Of a stretch of DNA of 64,000 bases, positions 35,359-40,743 are shown piece by piece (the first letter of the stretch is position 1; each line of letters opens with the position of its first letter). The notes beneath the pieces are model-generated. The model searched no databases. It worked only from the letters and a program-made list of their open reading frames with translations, and was not told the DNA's origin. A program made the position numbers and the translations under genes. The DNA is from VAXT01 sp963774625 (lineage in GTDB: Bacteria; Actinomycetota; Thermoleophilia; Gaiellales; Gaiellaceae), in the NCBI GenBank assembly GCA_963774625.1, contig CAVZFQ010000013.1, positions 744,001 through 808,000 of the forward strand, given 5' to 3'.

Positions 35359-35432
35359 GGCTCCGTAGCTCAACTCGGCAGAGCCCCCGGTTCTTACCCG
35401 GGAGGTTGCAGGTTCGACGCCTGCCGGAGTCA
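35359..35432 (+). tRNA. tRNA-Lys(CTT)
   Basis: Acceptor GGCTCCG/CGGAGTC, anticodon loop TTCTTAC, T-arm GCAGG/CCTGC. Confidence 0.92.
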
Positions 35433-35434
35433 CT

Positions 35435-35518
35435 GGAAGGACTGCCATGGGCGCGGTACCCCGTTTCGAAGACGGGCGGGCCTGACCGGCCTTGGGGGTT
35501 CGACTCCCTCTCCTTCCG
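35435..35518 (+). tRNA. tRNA-Ser(CGA)
   Basis: Acceptor GGAAGGA/TCCTTCC, anticodon loop TTCGAAG, long variable arm (class II), discriminator G as expected for serine. Confidence 0.93.
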
Positions 35519-35526
35519 CTCTCCGT

Positions 35527-35598
35527 TCCGGCGTGGTCGAGTCGGTAAGACACGCGACTGTTACTCGCGAGGCGCAGGTTCGATCCCTGCCGCCGGAG
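35527..35598 (+). tRNA. tRNA-Asn(GTT)
   Basis: Acceptor TCCGGCG/CGCCGGA, anticodon stem CGCGA/TCGCG around CTGTTAC, discriminator G. Confidence 0.93.
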
Positions 35599-35604
35599 CC
35601 TCGT

Positions 35605-35677
35605 GCCCCCGTGGTCGAAGGGCTTATGACGCCGGGCCCTCAACCCGGAAACGCGGGTTCGAGTCCCGCCGGGGGTT
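35605..35677 (+). tRNA. tRNA-Glu(CTC)
   Basis: Acceptor GCCCCCG/CGGGGGT, anticodon stem CCGGG/CCCGG around CCCTCAA, T-arm GCGGG/CCCGC. Confidence 0.9.
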
Positions 35678-35683
35678 TCACGA

Positions 35684-35756
35684 CTGGCTGTAGGGGAGTT
35701 GGCACCCCACCGGCTTCGGGCGCCGGAGATCGCAGGTTCGACTCCTGCCGGCCAGA
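35684..35756 (+). tRNA. tRNA-Pro(CGG)
   Basis: Acceptor CTGGCTG/CGGCCAG, anticodon stem CCGGC/GCCGG around TTCGGGC, discriminator A. Confidence 0.92.
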
Positions 35757-35758
35757 CT

Positions 35759-35832
35759 AGCGCGGTAGAGGAGGGGCCGTCCTCGCGAGCCTCATGAGCT
35801 CGAGACCGCGGGTTCGAATCCCGCCCGCGCAA
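35759..35832 (+). tRNA. tRNA-Met(CAT), initiator-like 1:72 mismatch
   Basis: Anticodon stem CGAGC/GCTCG around CTCATGA. The first pair of the acceptor (A1:A72) is mismatched and the 3' end reads CGCAA, like initiator tRNA, but the three G:C pairs expected in an initiator anticodon stem are missing. Identity (initiator or elongator) is open. Confidence 0.85.
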
Positions 35833-35876
35833 TTGGAACGGCCGCGCCGCCGAGGCCGCGCGGCCCTTCCCCCTTC

Positions 35877-35950
35877 GGGGGCGTAGCTCAGCTGAGGAGA
35901 GCACTCGCTTGTCAGGCGAGAGGTCACCGGTTCGAGCCCGGTCGTCCCCG
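35877..35950 (+). tRNA. tRNA-Asp(GTC)
   Basis: Acceptor GGGGGCG/CGTCCCC, anticodon stem CTCGC/GCGAG around TTGTCAG, discriminator G. Confidence 0.93.
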
Positions 35951-36104
35951 CCTCGCTTCCCTGACCGGCGTCCCCCTCCCGCCCGGCGGAGCCGGGCTCC
36001 GGAGGCCGCCTCGCGCCGCTGAGCACCCTCCAGCCGGCGGGCCGTGTGGCTGAACACTGTCCCGCCGGCCTCCGGGCACTCAGCGGCACGTCAGGAAACC
36101 GAGG
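35951..36104 (+). ncRNA. Array-embedded structured RNA, copy 1
   Basis: A 154-nt inter-tRNA segment that folds end to end: closing stem CCTCG/CGAGG, TTCC/GGAA, TGAC/GTCA; then GCCGCTGAG/CTCAGCGGC; GCCGGCGGG/CCCGCCGGC; apical GTGT/ACAC. Nearly the same sequence recurs at 36444-36601, with a compensatory G-C to A-T change in the closing stem. Its position in a locus with Ro60 makes a Y-RNA-like role plausible (inference). It begins right after tRNA-Asp, so it is probably processed from the array transcript. Confidence 0.7.
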
Positions 36105-36126
36105 GACACCTCTGGTCTAGGTTCAT

Positions 36127-36199
36127 GGTGGCCGTGGTGTAACGGCAGCACCCGGGGTCGTGATCCCCGAGGTACCGGTTCGAATCCGGCCGGCCGCCC
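36127..36199 (+). tRNA. tRNA-His(GTG)
   Basis: Eight-bp acceptor GGTGGCCG/CGGCCGCC (extra G-1 pair diagnostic for histidine), anticodon stem CGGGG/CCCCG around TCGTGAT. Confidence 0.92.
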
Positions 36200-36208
36200 C
36201 TTTCGTAC

Positions 36209-36289
36209 GCGGACGCTGAGCACGGGAGAGCTCCCCGCGCTGTAAACGCGGTGCTTCTGGCTGTGGTGGTTCGACTCCATCCGTCCGCA
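36209..36289 (+). tRNA. tRNA-Tyr(GTA)
   Basis: Acceptor GCGGACG/CGTCCGC, anticodon stem CCGCG/CGCGG around CTGTAAA, long variable arm, discriminator A. Confidence 0.92.
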
Positions 36290-36293
36290 CCTT

Positions 36294-36365
36294 GGGGATG
36301 AAGCTCTGGTGGCAGAGCGTCTCGCTTGCAACGAGAAGGAGCGGGTTCGACTCCCGCCGTCTCCA
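36294..36365 (+). tRNA. tRNA-Cys(GCA), copy 1
   Basis: Acceptor GGGGATG/CGTCTCC, anticodon stem TCTCG/CGAGA around CTTGCAA. Discriminator is A, not the U typical of tRNA-Cys; copy 2 at 40480 has U. Confidence 0.9.
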
Positions 36366-36370
36366 TCCAA

Positions 36371-36443
36371 GCCTCCGTAGTGTCAACGGCGAGCACGCGC
36401 CCTTTGTACGGCCGGGGTGCGGGTTCGATTCCTGCCGGAGGCT
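36371..36443 (+). tRNA. tRNA-Thr(TGT)
   Basis: Acceptor GCCTCCG/CGGAGGC, anticodon loop TTTGTAC; one C-C mismatch in the anticodon stem. T-arm GCGGG/CCTGC. Confidence 0.82.
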
Positions 36444-36601
36444 CCTCGCTTCCCTAACCGGCGTCCCCCTTCCGCCCGGCGGAGCCGGGCTCCGGGGGCC
36501 GCCTCGTGCCGCTGAGCGCCCTCCAGCCGGCGGGCCGTGTGTCCTAACACTGTCCCGCCGGCCTACCGGGCACTCAGCGAGCACGTTCAGGAAACCGAGA
36601 G
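36444..36601 (+). ncRNA. Array-embedded structured RNA, copy 2
   Basis: Second copy of the RNA at 35951-36104, directly after tRNA-Thr. The same closing stem is kept, with TAAC pairing GTT(C)A where copy 1 has TGAC/GTCA: a base-pair covariation plus one bulged C. Internal GCCGGCGGG/CCCGCCGGC and GTGT/ACAC elements are preserved while loops differ, which is the pattern of selection on structure. Confidence 0.72.
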
Positions 36602-36614
36602 AACGTTTCTCTAT

Positions 36615-36684
36615 AGGCCCGTGGTGTAACGGAGCACGGCGAGCTCCAACCTCGCTGGTCCGGGTTCGAATCCTGGCGGGCTTG
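36615..36684 (+). tRNA. tRNA-Trp(CCA)
   Basis: Acceptor AGGCCCG/CGGGCTT, anticodon stem GCGAG/CTCGC around CTCCAAC, discriminator G as expected for tryptophan. Last ordinary tRNA before the permuted units. Confidence 0.92.
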
Positions 36685-36689
36685 TCGTC

Positions 36690-36787
36690 GCGGGCCGGAG
36701 TGGGCCGGTTATCTGGGTAACGCGGGTTCGACCCCCGCCCTGCGCCAGCAAGTCGGTGCAGGTTCCGGCTTACACCCCCACGACCGC
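36690..36787 (+). other. Permuted-array unit U0 (tRNA-like, incomplete)
   Basis: Header GCGGGCCGGAG (36690-36700) and CGGTTATC (36706-36713), tail CACGACCGC (36779-36787). Between them a T-arm (GCGGG TTCGACC CCCGC) and 3' acceptor CCTGCGC (36739-36745) precede a complementary 5' acceptor GTGCAGG (36756-36762), i.e. permuted order, but D- and anticodon arms are missing, so it is not a full tRNA. Confidence 0.6.
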
Positions 36788-36802
36788 GACGTTTTTCCGG
36801 CT

Positions 36803-36930
36803 GCGGGCCGGAGCAGTCACCGGTTATCGCCTTCTAAGCGACAGGTCGCGGGTTCGATCCCCGCCCGGAGTGTTTTCGTGCTCCGGTAGCTCAGTGGTAG
36901 AGCAGTCCCGGTCTGCACCAACACGACCGC
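36803..36930 (+). tRNA. Circularly permuted tRNA-Arg(TCT), unit U1
   Basis: The 3' half comes first: 36829-36872 holds anticodon loop CTTCTAA (TCT), stem GCGAC, variable AGGTC, T-arm GCGGG/CCCGC, acceptor CCGGAGT and discriminator G. After 7 nt the 5' half (36880-36907) reads acceptor GCTCCGG, TA, D-arm GCTC-AGTGGTA-GAGC, A26, GTC. Joining GTC (27-29) to GC (30-31) completes a 5-bp anticodon stem GTCGC/GCGAC, and acceptor strands pair over 7 bp. Header hairpin GCCG/CGGT and closing GCGG/CCGC stem (36803-36806 with 36927-36930) bring the joint ends together. All canonical tRNA positions are satisfied only in the permuted reading. Confidence 0.85.
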
Positions 36931-36951
36931 AGTCTTCTTCCCCTCCAGGCC

Positions 36952-37058
36952 GCGGGCCGGAGAAGGTCGGTTATCTCCCACCACGGAGCACCGGGAGGCC
37001 GAGAACCTCCGCCCGACAAGTCGGGTCTCCACCTCGATCTTCAACGACACACGACCGC
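36952..37058 (+). other. Permuted-array unit U2 (tRNA-like, degenerate)
   Basis: Header 36952-36962 and 36968-36975, tail 37050-37058. A GGAGG/CCTCC arm with a non-canonical 7-nt loop and acceptor-like GCCCGAC (37011-37017) precede a 7-bp complementary GTCGGGT (37020-37026) only 2 nt later. Order is permuted, but the T-loop and D-arm are not canonical. Confidence 0.5.
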
Positions 37059-37076
37059 GGCTACCTCGTTCGGCCT

Positions 37077-37207
37077 GCGGGCCGGAGTGGGGCGGTTATC
37101 GGCAGAGCGCCCGGCCAAGGGGCCGGGAGGTCGCGGGTTCAATCCCCGCCCGGCGCCCAAGGGCGTCGGTAGCTCAGTTCTCTTCCGCTTCGCGACTCCA
37201 CGACCGC
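37077..37207 (+). tRNA. Circularly permuted tRNA, unit U3 (identity uncertain)
   Basis: 3' half 37101-37157: D-loop 3' side GGCA, GAGC, an anticodon arm, variable AGGTC, T-arm GCGGG TTCAATC CCCGC, acceptor CCGGCGC. 5' half 37163-37180: acceptor GCGTCGG, TA, GCTC, AGTTC. Joined, the D-loop reads AGTTC-GGCA with the invariant GG and a 4-bp stem, and the acceptor pairs over 7 bp. The anticodon arm is odd: CCCGG/CCGGG encloses an 8-nt loop CCAAGGGG lacking U33, or a 7-bp stem with a 4-nt loop, so decoding cannot be assigned. Header, tail and TATC joint match U1. Confidence 0.72.
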
Positions 37208-37218
37208 AGGAACTCTCC

Positions 37219-37298
37219 GCGGGCCGGAGCCATGTCGGTTATCGGACCTGGTCCGAGCATCGCTCGCCAGGTGACCCGACGGGCGCCACCACGACCGC
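37219..37298 (+). other. Permuted-array unit U4 (short)
   Basis: Header 37219-37229 and 37236-37243 and tail 37290-37298 are intact, but the 46-nt body holds only ACCTGG/CCAGGT and CGAGC/GCTCG stems, too short for a tRNA. It directly precedes the ribosome-binding site of the next gene. Confidence 0.55.
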
Positions 37299-37327
37299 GG
37301 TTCTCTCGAACCGAAAGGAGGGACGCG

Positions 37328-37701
37328 ATGTCCTACCTCGCGCAGTACGCGACGCGGCGTCCCACTGCGGACCGTCGGCCGCGACGCGGAGTCCGCGTCG
37401 ACGAGCAGACGAAGCTCAACCATCCGCAGTTCTGCGGAGGCGCGTACGTCCGCGTCTTCGTCGAGAACACGTCGCGCAAGCGCGTTCCGCCGGCGGCTTC
37501 CCGAGCCGCGGCTCCGCCTGCGAATCGCCGACTGCGACAACGAGATCAACCTCGAGTTCTCGGTCGAGTCGGCGGAGCGGCGCGAGAACTCGCTGCACAA
37601 GATCGACACCCTGCTCGCCGCGCTGGACCGATTCCGGGAGGGACTCGCCGACGAGGCGGCTCTCTACGCGGACCGTGCAGCACGCGCGGGCCAACCGATG
37701 A
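37328..37701 (+). pseudogene. Small protein preceding Ro60, unknown function (two +1 shifts)
   Basis: AAAGGAGG precedes ATG 37328. The frame reads MSYLAQYATRRP to about residue 54, then moves +1 near 37493 into PEPRLRLRIADCDNEINLEF..LLAALDRFREGL, then +1 again to a TGA at 37699-37701 that sits just before the Ro60 Shine-Dalgarno. Removing two bases gives 123 codons. The start resembles the start of Ro60 (MSYLKQHGTRR). The middle is a mixed beta/helical domain I do not recognise. Probably one operon with the Ro60 gene. Confidence 0.55.
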
Positions 37702-37716
37702 AAGGAGGTGCGCACG

Positions 37717-39405
37717 ATGTCCTACCTGAAGCAGCACGGCACGCGGCGCGTGCCGCAGTGGGTCCCGATCGCCGGGCTCGAAGCAGGTCGCGAACAGCGC
37801 CGGCGGCTACGCCTGGGCGGTCGACGACTGGACGCGCCTGCGCCGCTTCCTCGTCCTCGGCTCGGAGGGCGGCAGCTACTACGCCGACGAGTGGAAGCTG
37901 ACGCGCGAGAACGCCGCAGGCCGTCGAGCGCTGCCTCGCGGCCGACGGCGCGCGCACGGTCGCCGAGATCGTCGAGGTCAGCGAGCAGGGCCGCGCGCCG
38001 AAGAACGACCCGGCGCTCTTCGCGCTCGCGATGGCGGCAGGCGTCGGCGACGAGCGCGACGCGCAAGGCCGCTCTCGACGCGCTGCCGCGGGTCGCGCGG
38101 ACCGGCACGCACCTGTTCCAGTTCGCGCAGTTCGTCGAGGGCTTCCGCGGCTGGGGCCGCCGCTGCGGCGCGGTCGGCGCGCTGGTACGCGTCGCAAGCC
38201 GGTCGACGCGCTCGCCTACCAGGCGGTCAAGTACCGCCAGCGCGACGGCGTCGACGCACCGCGACCTGCTGCGGCTCGCCCACCCGGCGCGGCGCGGTCA
38301 GCGCCGGCAACCCGACGCTCGACGGTCTCGGACGACCACGCGCGGCTGTTCGAGTGGATCGTCCGCGGCGGCGAGACGGACGGCCTGCCGCGCACTGGTC
38401 GAGGGCTTCGTCGCGCGCCCAGGCGGCCGAGACGCCGGCCGAGACGGCCGAGCTCGTCCGCGAGTACGGCCTGCCGCGCGAGGCGCTCCGAGCCGAGCAC
38501 CTGACCTCGCCGGAGGTCTGGGAGGCGCTGCTCGAGGACATGCCGATGACGGCGCTGATCCGCAACCTCGCGACGATGACGCGGGTCGGCGTGCTCGGCG
38601 CCGGGCTCGGCCGGCACCGCGACGGTGGTCGCGCAGCTCGGCGACCGCGAGCGCATCCGCCGGGCGCGGGTGCACCCGATCGCGCTGCTGGCCGCGCTCC
38701 GGACGTACGCGGCGGGTCGCGGCGTCCGCGGCCAGCGACGACGTGGAACGCCGGTGCGGCGCAGGTCGTCGACGCGCTCGACGCCGCGTTCTACACGGCG
38801 TTCGAGCAACGTCGAGCCGGCGGGCACGCGCCTGCTGCTCGCGCTCGACGTGTCGGGCTCGATGGACGTGCGGCTCGGTCGCCGGCGTGCCGGGCCTGAC
38901 GCCGCGTGACGCGTCGGCGGCGCTCGCGCTGGTGACGGCGGCGACCGAGCCGCGCTACGAGATCGTCGGCTTCTACGCCGGCCGGCGCGGCTGGTAAGAC
39001 GCGGCACGCGGCGCCGTGGGCGGCTCGAGCCGACGGCCTCACGCCGCTCGCGATCAGCCCGCGGCAGCGGCTCGACGATGCGGTGCGGACGGTGAGTCGG
39101 ACCTGCCGTTCGGCGGCACCGACTGCGCGCTGCCGATGCTGTACGCGCAGGCCAGCGAGCGGGAGATCGACACGTTCGTGATCTACACCGACTAGCGAGA
39201 CCTGGGCGGGCGACGTTCACCCGGCCCAGGCGCTCGCAGGAGTACCGCCGGGCGTCGGGCATCGACGCTCGGCTGGTCGTGGTCGGCATGGTCTCGAACG
39301 GGTTCTCGATCGCAGATCCCGAACGACCCCGGCATGCTCGACGTCGTCGGCTTCGACACGGCCACGCCGCAGCTGATCTCGGACTACGCCCGCGGCGAGA
39401 TCTGA
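37717..39405 (+). pseudogene. rsr: Ro60/TROVE-domain and vWA RNA-binding protein with ~21 +1 frame shifts
   Basis: Start ATG 37717 after AAAGGAGG. Read across frames it is a full Ro60 homologue: SAGGYAWAVDDWTRLRRF, GRAPKNDPALFALAMAAG, GTHLFQFAQFVEGFRGWG, AYQAVKYRQRDGV, MTALIRNLATMTRVGVLGAG (TROVE ring), then a vWA domain with MIDAS LLALDVSGSM and GGTDCALPMLYA. Each shift is +1; the frame order 1-2-0-1 runs through seven full cycles and ends in frame at TGA 39403-39405, so removing 21 bases restores 556 codons. Ro60 binds Y RNAs and misfolded RNAs. Conserved residues are not decayed, arguing against an old pseudogene. Confidence 0.8.
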
Positions 39406-39421
39406 CGCGGCGCGGGAAGAC

Positions 39422-39452
39422 GCGCCCCGGCCAATCGTCCAGGCTGGGGCGC
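39422..39452 (+). terminator. Hairpin after the Ro60 gene
   Basis: 11-bp stem GCGCCCCGGCC/GGCTGGGGCGC, 16 bp after the stop; the same element recurs at 40283-40314. No U-tract, so it may be a processing or stability element. Confidence 0.6.
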
Positions 39453-39486
39453 CGCCGTCGAGAATGCGATTTGAAAGGAGGAGACA

Positions 39487-40274
39487 GTGGAGAGCGCAAA
39501 GCTCGTCGAGCGCGGAACGATCCTGCGGGCCACCGTCGGCTCGACGCTCCATGGTCTCCACCACGGCGGCCAGGACGACCGTGACGAGATGGCCGTCTTC
39601 GTCGAGCCGCCTGAGTACCTGGTCGGGCTCGCCCGTGCGCGCAGCATTCGAGGCGGTCTCTACGGGTTCGAGCATTTCGTCGAGCGGACGCAGCCCGAAG
39701 GAGTTCGCTCCGGGCCCGGCGACCTCGATCTGCGTCGCGTACAGCCTTCGGAAGTACGTTCGTCTCGCCCTCAAGGGGCACCCGACGATCCTGCTGCTGC
39801 TCTTCGTTCCCGAAGAGAGCCTCCTCGTCCAGACGGATCTCGGCGAGGAGCTCCGTGCGCTGCGGCCCGCGCTCCTCTCGCGGCGGGCCGGCCGGGGTTA
39901 CCTCGGTTACCTGCGCGGCCAGCGGGAGCGACTGCTCGGGACGCGCGGGCAGATGCGGGTCAACCGGCCCGAGCTCGTCGAGGCGCATGGCTACGACACG
40001 AAGTACGCGATGCACGCAGCCCGCCTCGGGTACCAGGGCGTCGAGCTCCTGAAAACGGGCTGGCTGACACTCCCGATGCCCGAGCCCGAGCGGTCGCGCG
40101 TGATGGCGATTCGCACGGGTGAGCGGTCGTTCGAGGACGCGATCGCGGAGATCGACGAGGTGGAGCGGCTCCTTGCGGACTCGCTCGAGCGGACGACGCT
40201 CCCGCGCCGAGCCCGACCGCGAGCGGGTCAACAGCTTCCTCGTCGACGCCTACCGGCGCGCGTGGCGCTGGTAG
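39487..40274 (+). pseudogene. RlaP-like predicted nucleotidyltransferase (two +1 shifts)
   Basis: GTG 39487 after AAAGGAGG. N-terminal GS-x-HGLHHGGQDDRDEM matches the polymerase-beta-type nucleotidyltransferase signature (family resembling RlaP, PF10127), followed by TQPEGVRSGPGDLDL. One +1 shift at CTGCGTC (~39730) joins VAYSLRKYVRLALKGHPTILLLLFVPEE, and a second at CTCCCGCGCC (~40200) joins EPDRERVNSFLVDAYRRAWRW and TAG. Corrected length 261 residues. Proteins of this family accompany RNA ligases in RNA-repair loci, which fits RtcB downstream. Confidence 0.75.
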
Positions 40275-40282
40275 GGCAGGAC

Positions 40283-40314
40283 GCGCCCCGGCCGAGCTGT
40301 CCAGGCCGGGGCGC
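40283..40314 (+). terminator. Hairpin after the nucleotidyltransferase gene
   Basis: 11-bp stem GCGCCCCGGCC/GGCCGGGGCGC with loop GAGCTGTCCA; same element as at 39422-39452, here between the gene and tRNA-Leu. Confidence 0.6.
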
Positions 40315-40319
40315 CGCGG

Positions 40320-40397
40320 GCGGATGTGGCGCAATCTGGCAGACGCACCGGTCTCAGAAACCGGTTGATGAGGGTTCGAATCCCTCCATCCGCACCA
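40320..40397 (+). tRNA. tRNA-Leu(CAG) lacking a long variable arm
   Basis: Acceptor GCGGATG/CATCCGC, leucine-type D-arm (GTGGCGCAATCTGGCAGACGC), anticodon stem CCGGT/ACCGG around CTCAGAA, T-arm GAGGG/CCCTC, encoded CCA. The variable region is only TTGAT (5 nt), whereas bacterial tRNA-Leu normally has a long arm. Confidence 0.9.
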
Positions 40398-40403
40398 TTA
40401 CAA

Positions 40404-40475
40404 GCCTCCGTAGCTCAGCCGGAAGAGCAGCGGGCTTCGACCCCGCGCGCAGAGGTTCGACTCCTCTCGGGGGCT
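40404..40475 (+). tRNA. tRNA-Arg(TCG)
   Basis: Acceptor GCCTCCG/CGGGGGC, D-arm GCTC..GAGC, anticodon stem GCGGG/CCCGC around CTTCGAC, T-arm AGAGG/CCTCT. Confidence 0.92.
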
Positions 40476-40479
40476 TCGC

Positions 40480-40551
40480 GACACCGTGGCCGAGTGGCGA
40501 GGCGCGCGGTTGCAAACCGCGCCGACGGCGGTTCGAGTCCGCCCGGTGTCT
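40480..40551 (+). tRNA. tRNA-Cys(GCA), copy 2
   Basis: Acceptor GACACCG/CGGTGTC, anticodon stem CGCGG/CCGCG around TTGCAAA, discriminator T(U) as expected for cysteine. Confidence 0.9.
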
Positions 40552-40553
40552 TC

Positions 40554-40713
40554 GGAGGGTTTGGCGAAACAGATCTGTGCCGCCGGGCCGCGCTGCTCGC
40601 CCCGAGGCGGCGTCCTCAGTCGCCCCAATGCTGAAAAGCATTGGGGCTCCCTGCGTCCTTGCCTCGGAACGACCATCGCACCCCTGCGACGAGTCAGTTC
40701 CGCCAAACCCTCC
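40554..40713 (+). ncRNA. Large structured RNA between tRNA-Cys and rtcB
   Basis: A perfect 13-bp closing stem (GGAGGGTTTGGCG 40554-40566 with CGCCAAACCCTCC 40701-40713) extends past an A-C mismatch by AAC/GTT. Inside are GCCGCC/GGCGGC and a 10-bp hairpin CCCCAATGCT/AGCATTGGGG with a GAAA tetraloop (40623-40646). It starts 2 nt after tRNA-Cys and ends 30 bp before rtcB, the place Y RNAs occupy between rsr and rtcB in enterobacterial RNA-repair operons. Confidence 0.72.
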
Positions 40714-40743
40714 TAGACGAACGACAATGAAAGGAGAAGCACG

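Noticed and set aside
36879..36990. Linear tRNA using TGCTCCG and CGGAGCA as acceptor strands
   Set aside because: No T-arm lies between them and the D-arm half fits the permuted tRNA-Arg perfectly; the match is coincidental or reflects the related unit.
37101..39405. Quadruplet decoding of Ro60 by the 8-nt-loop tRNA of unit U3
   Set aside because: Attractive given the +1-only steps, but the four-base contexts at the steps share no common quadruplet, and sequencing insertions explain the pattern more simply.
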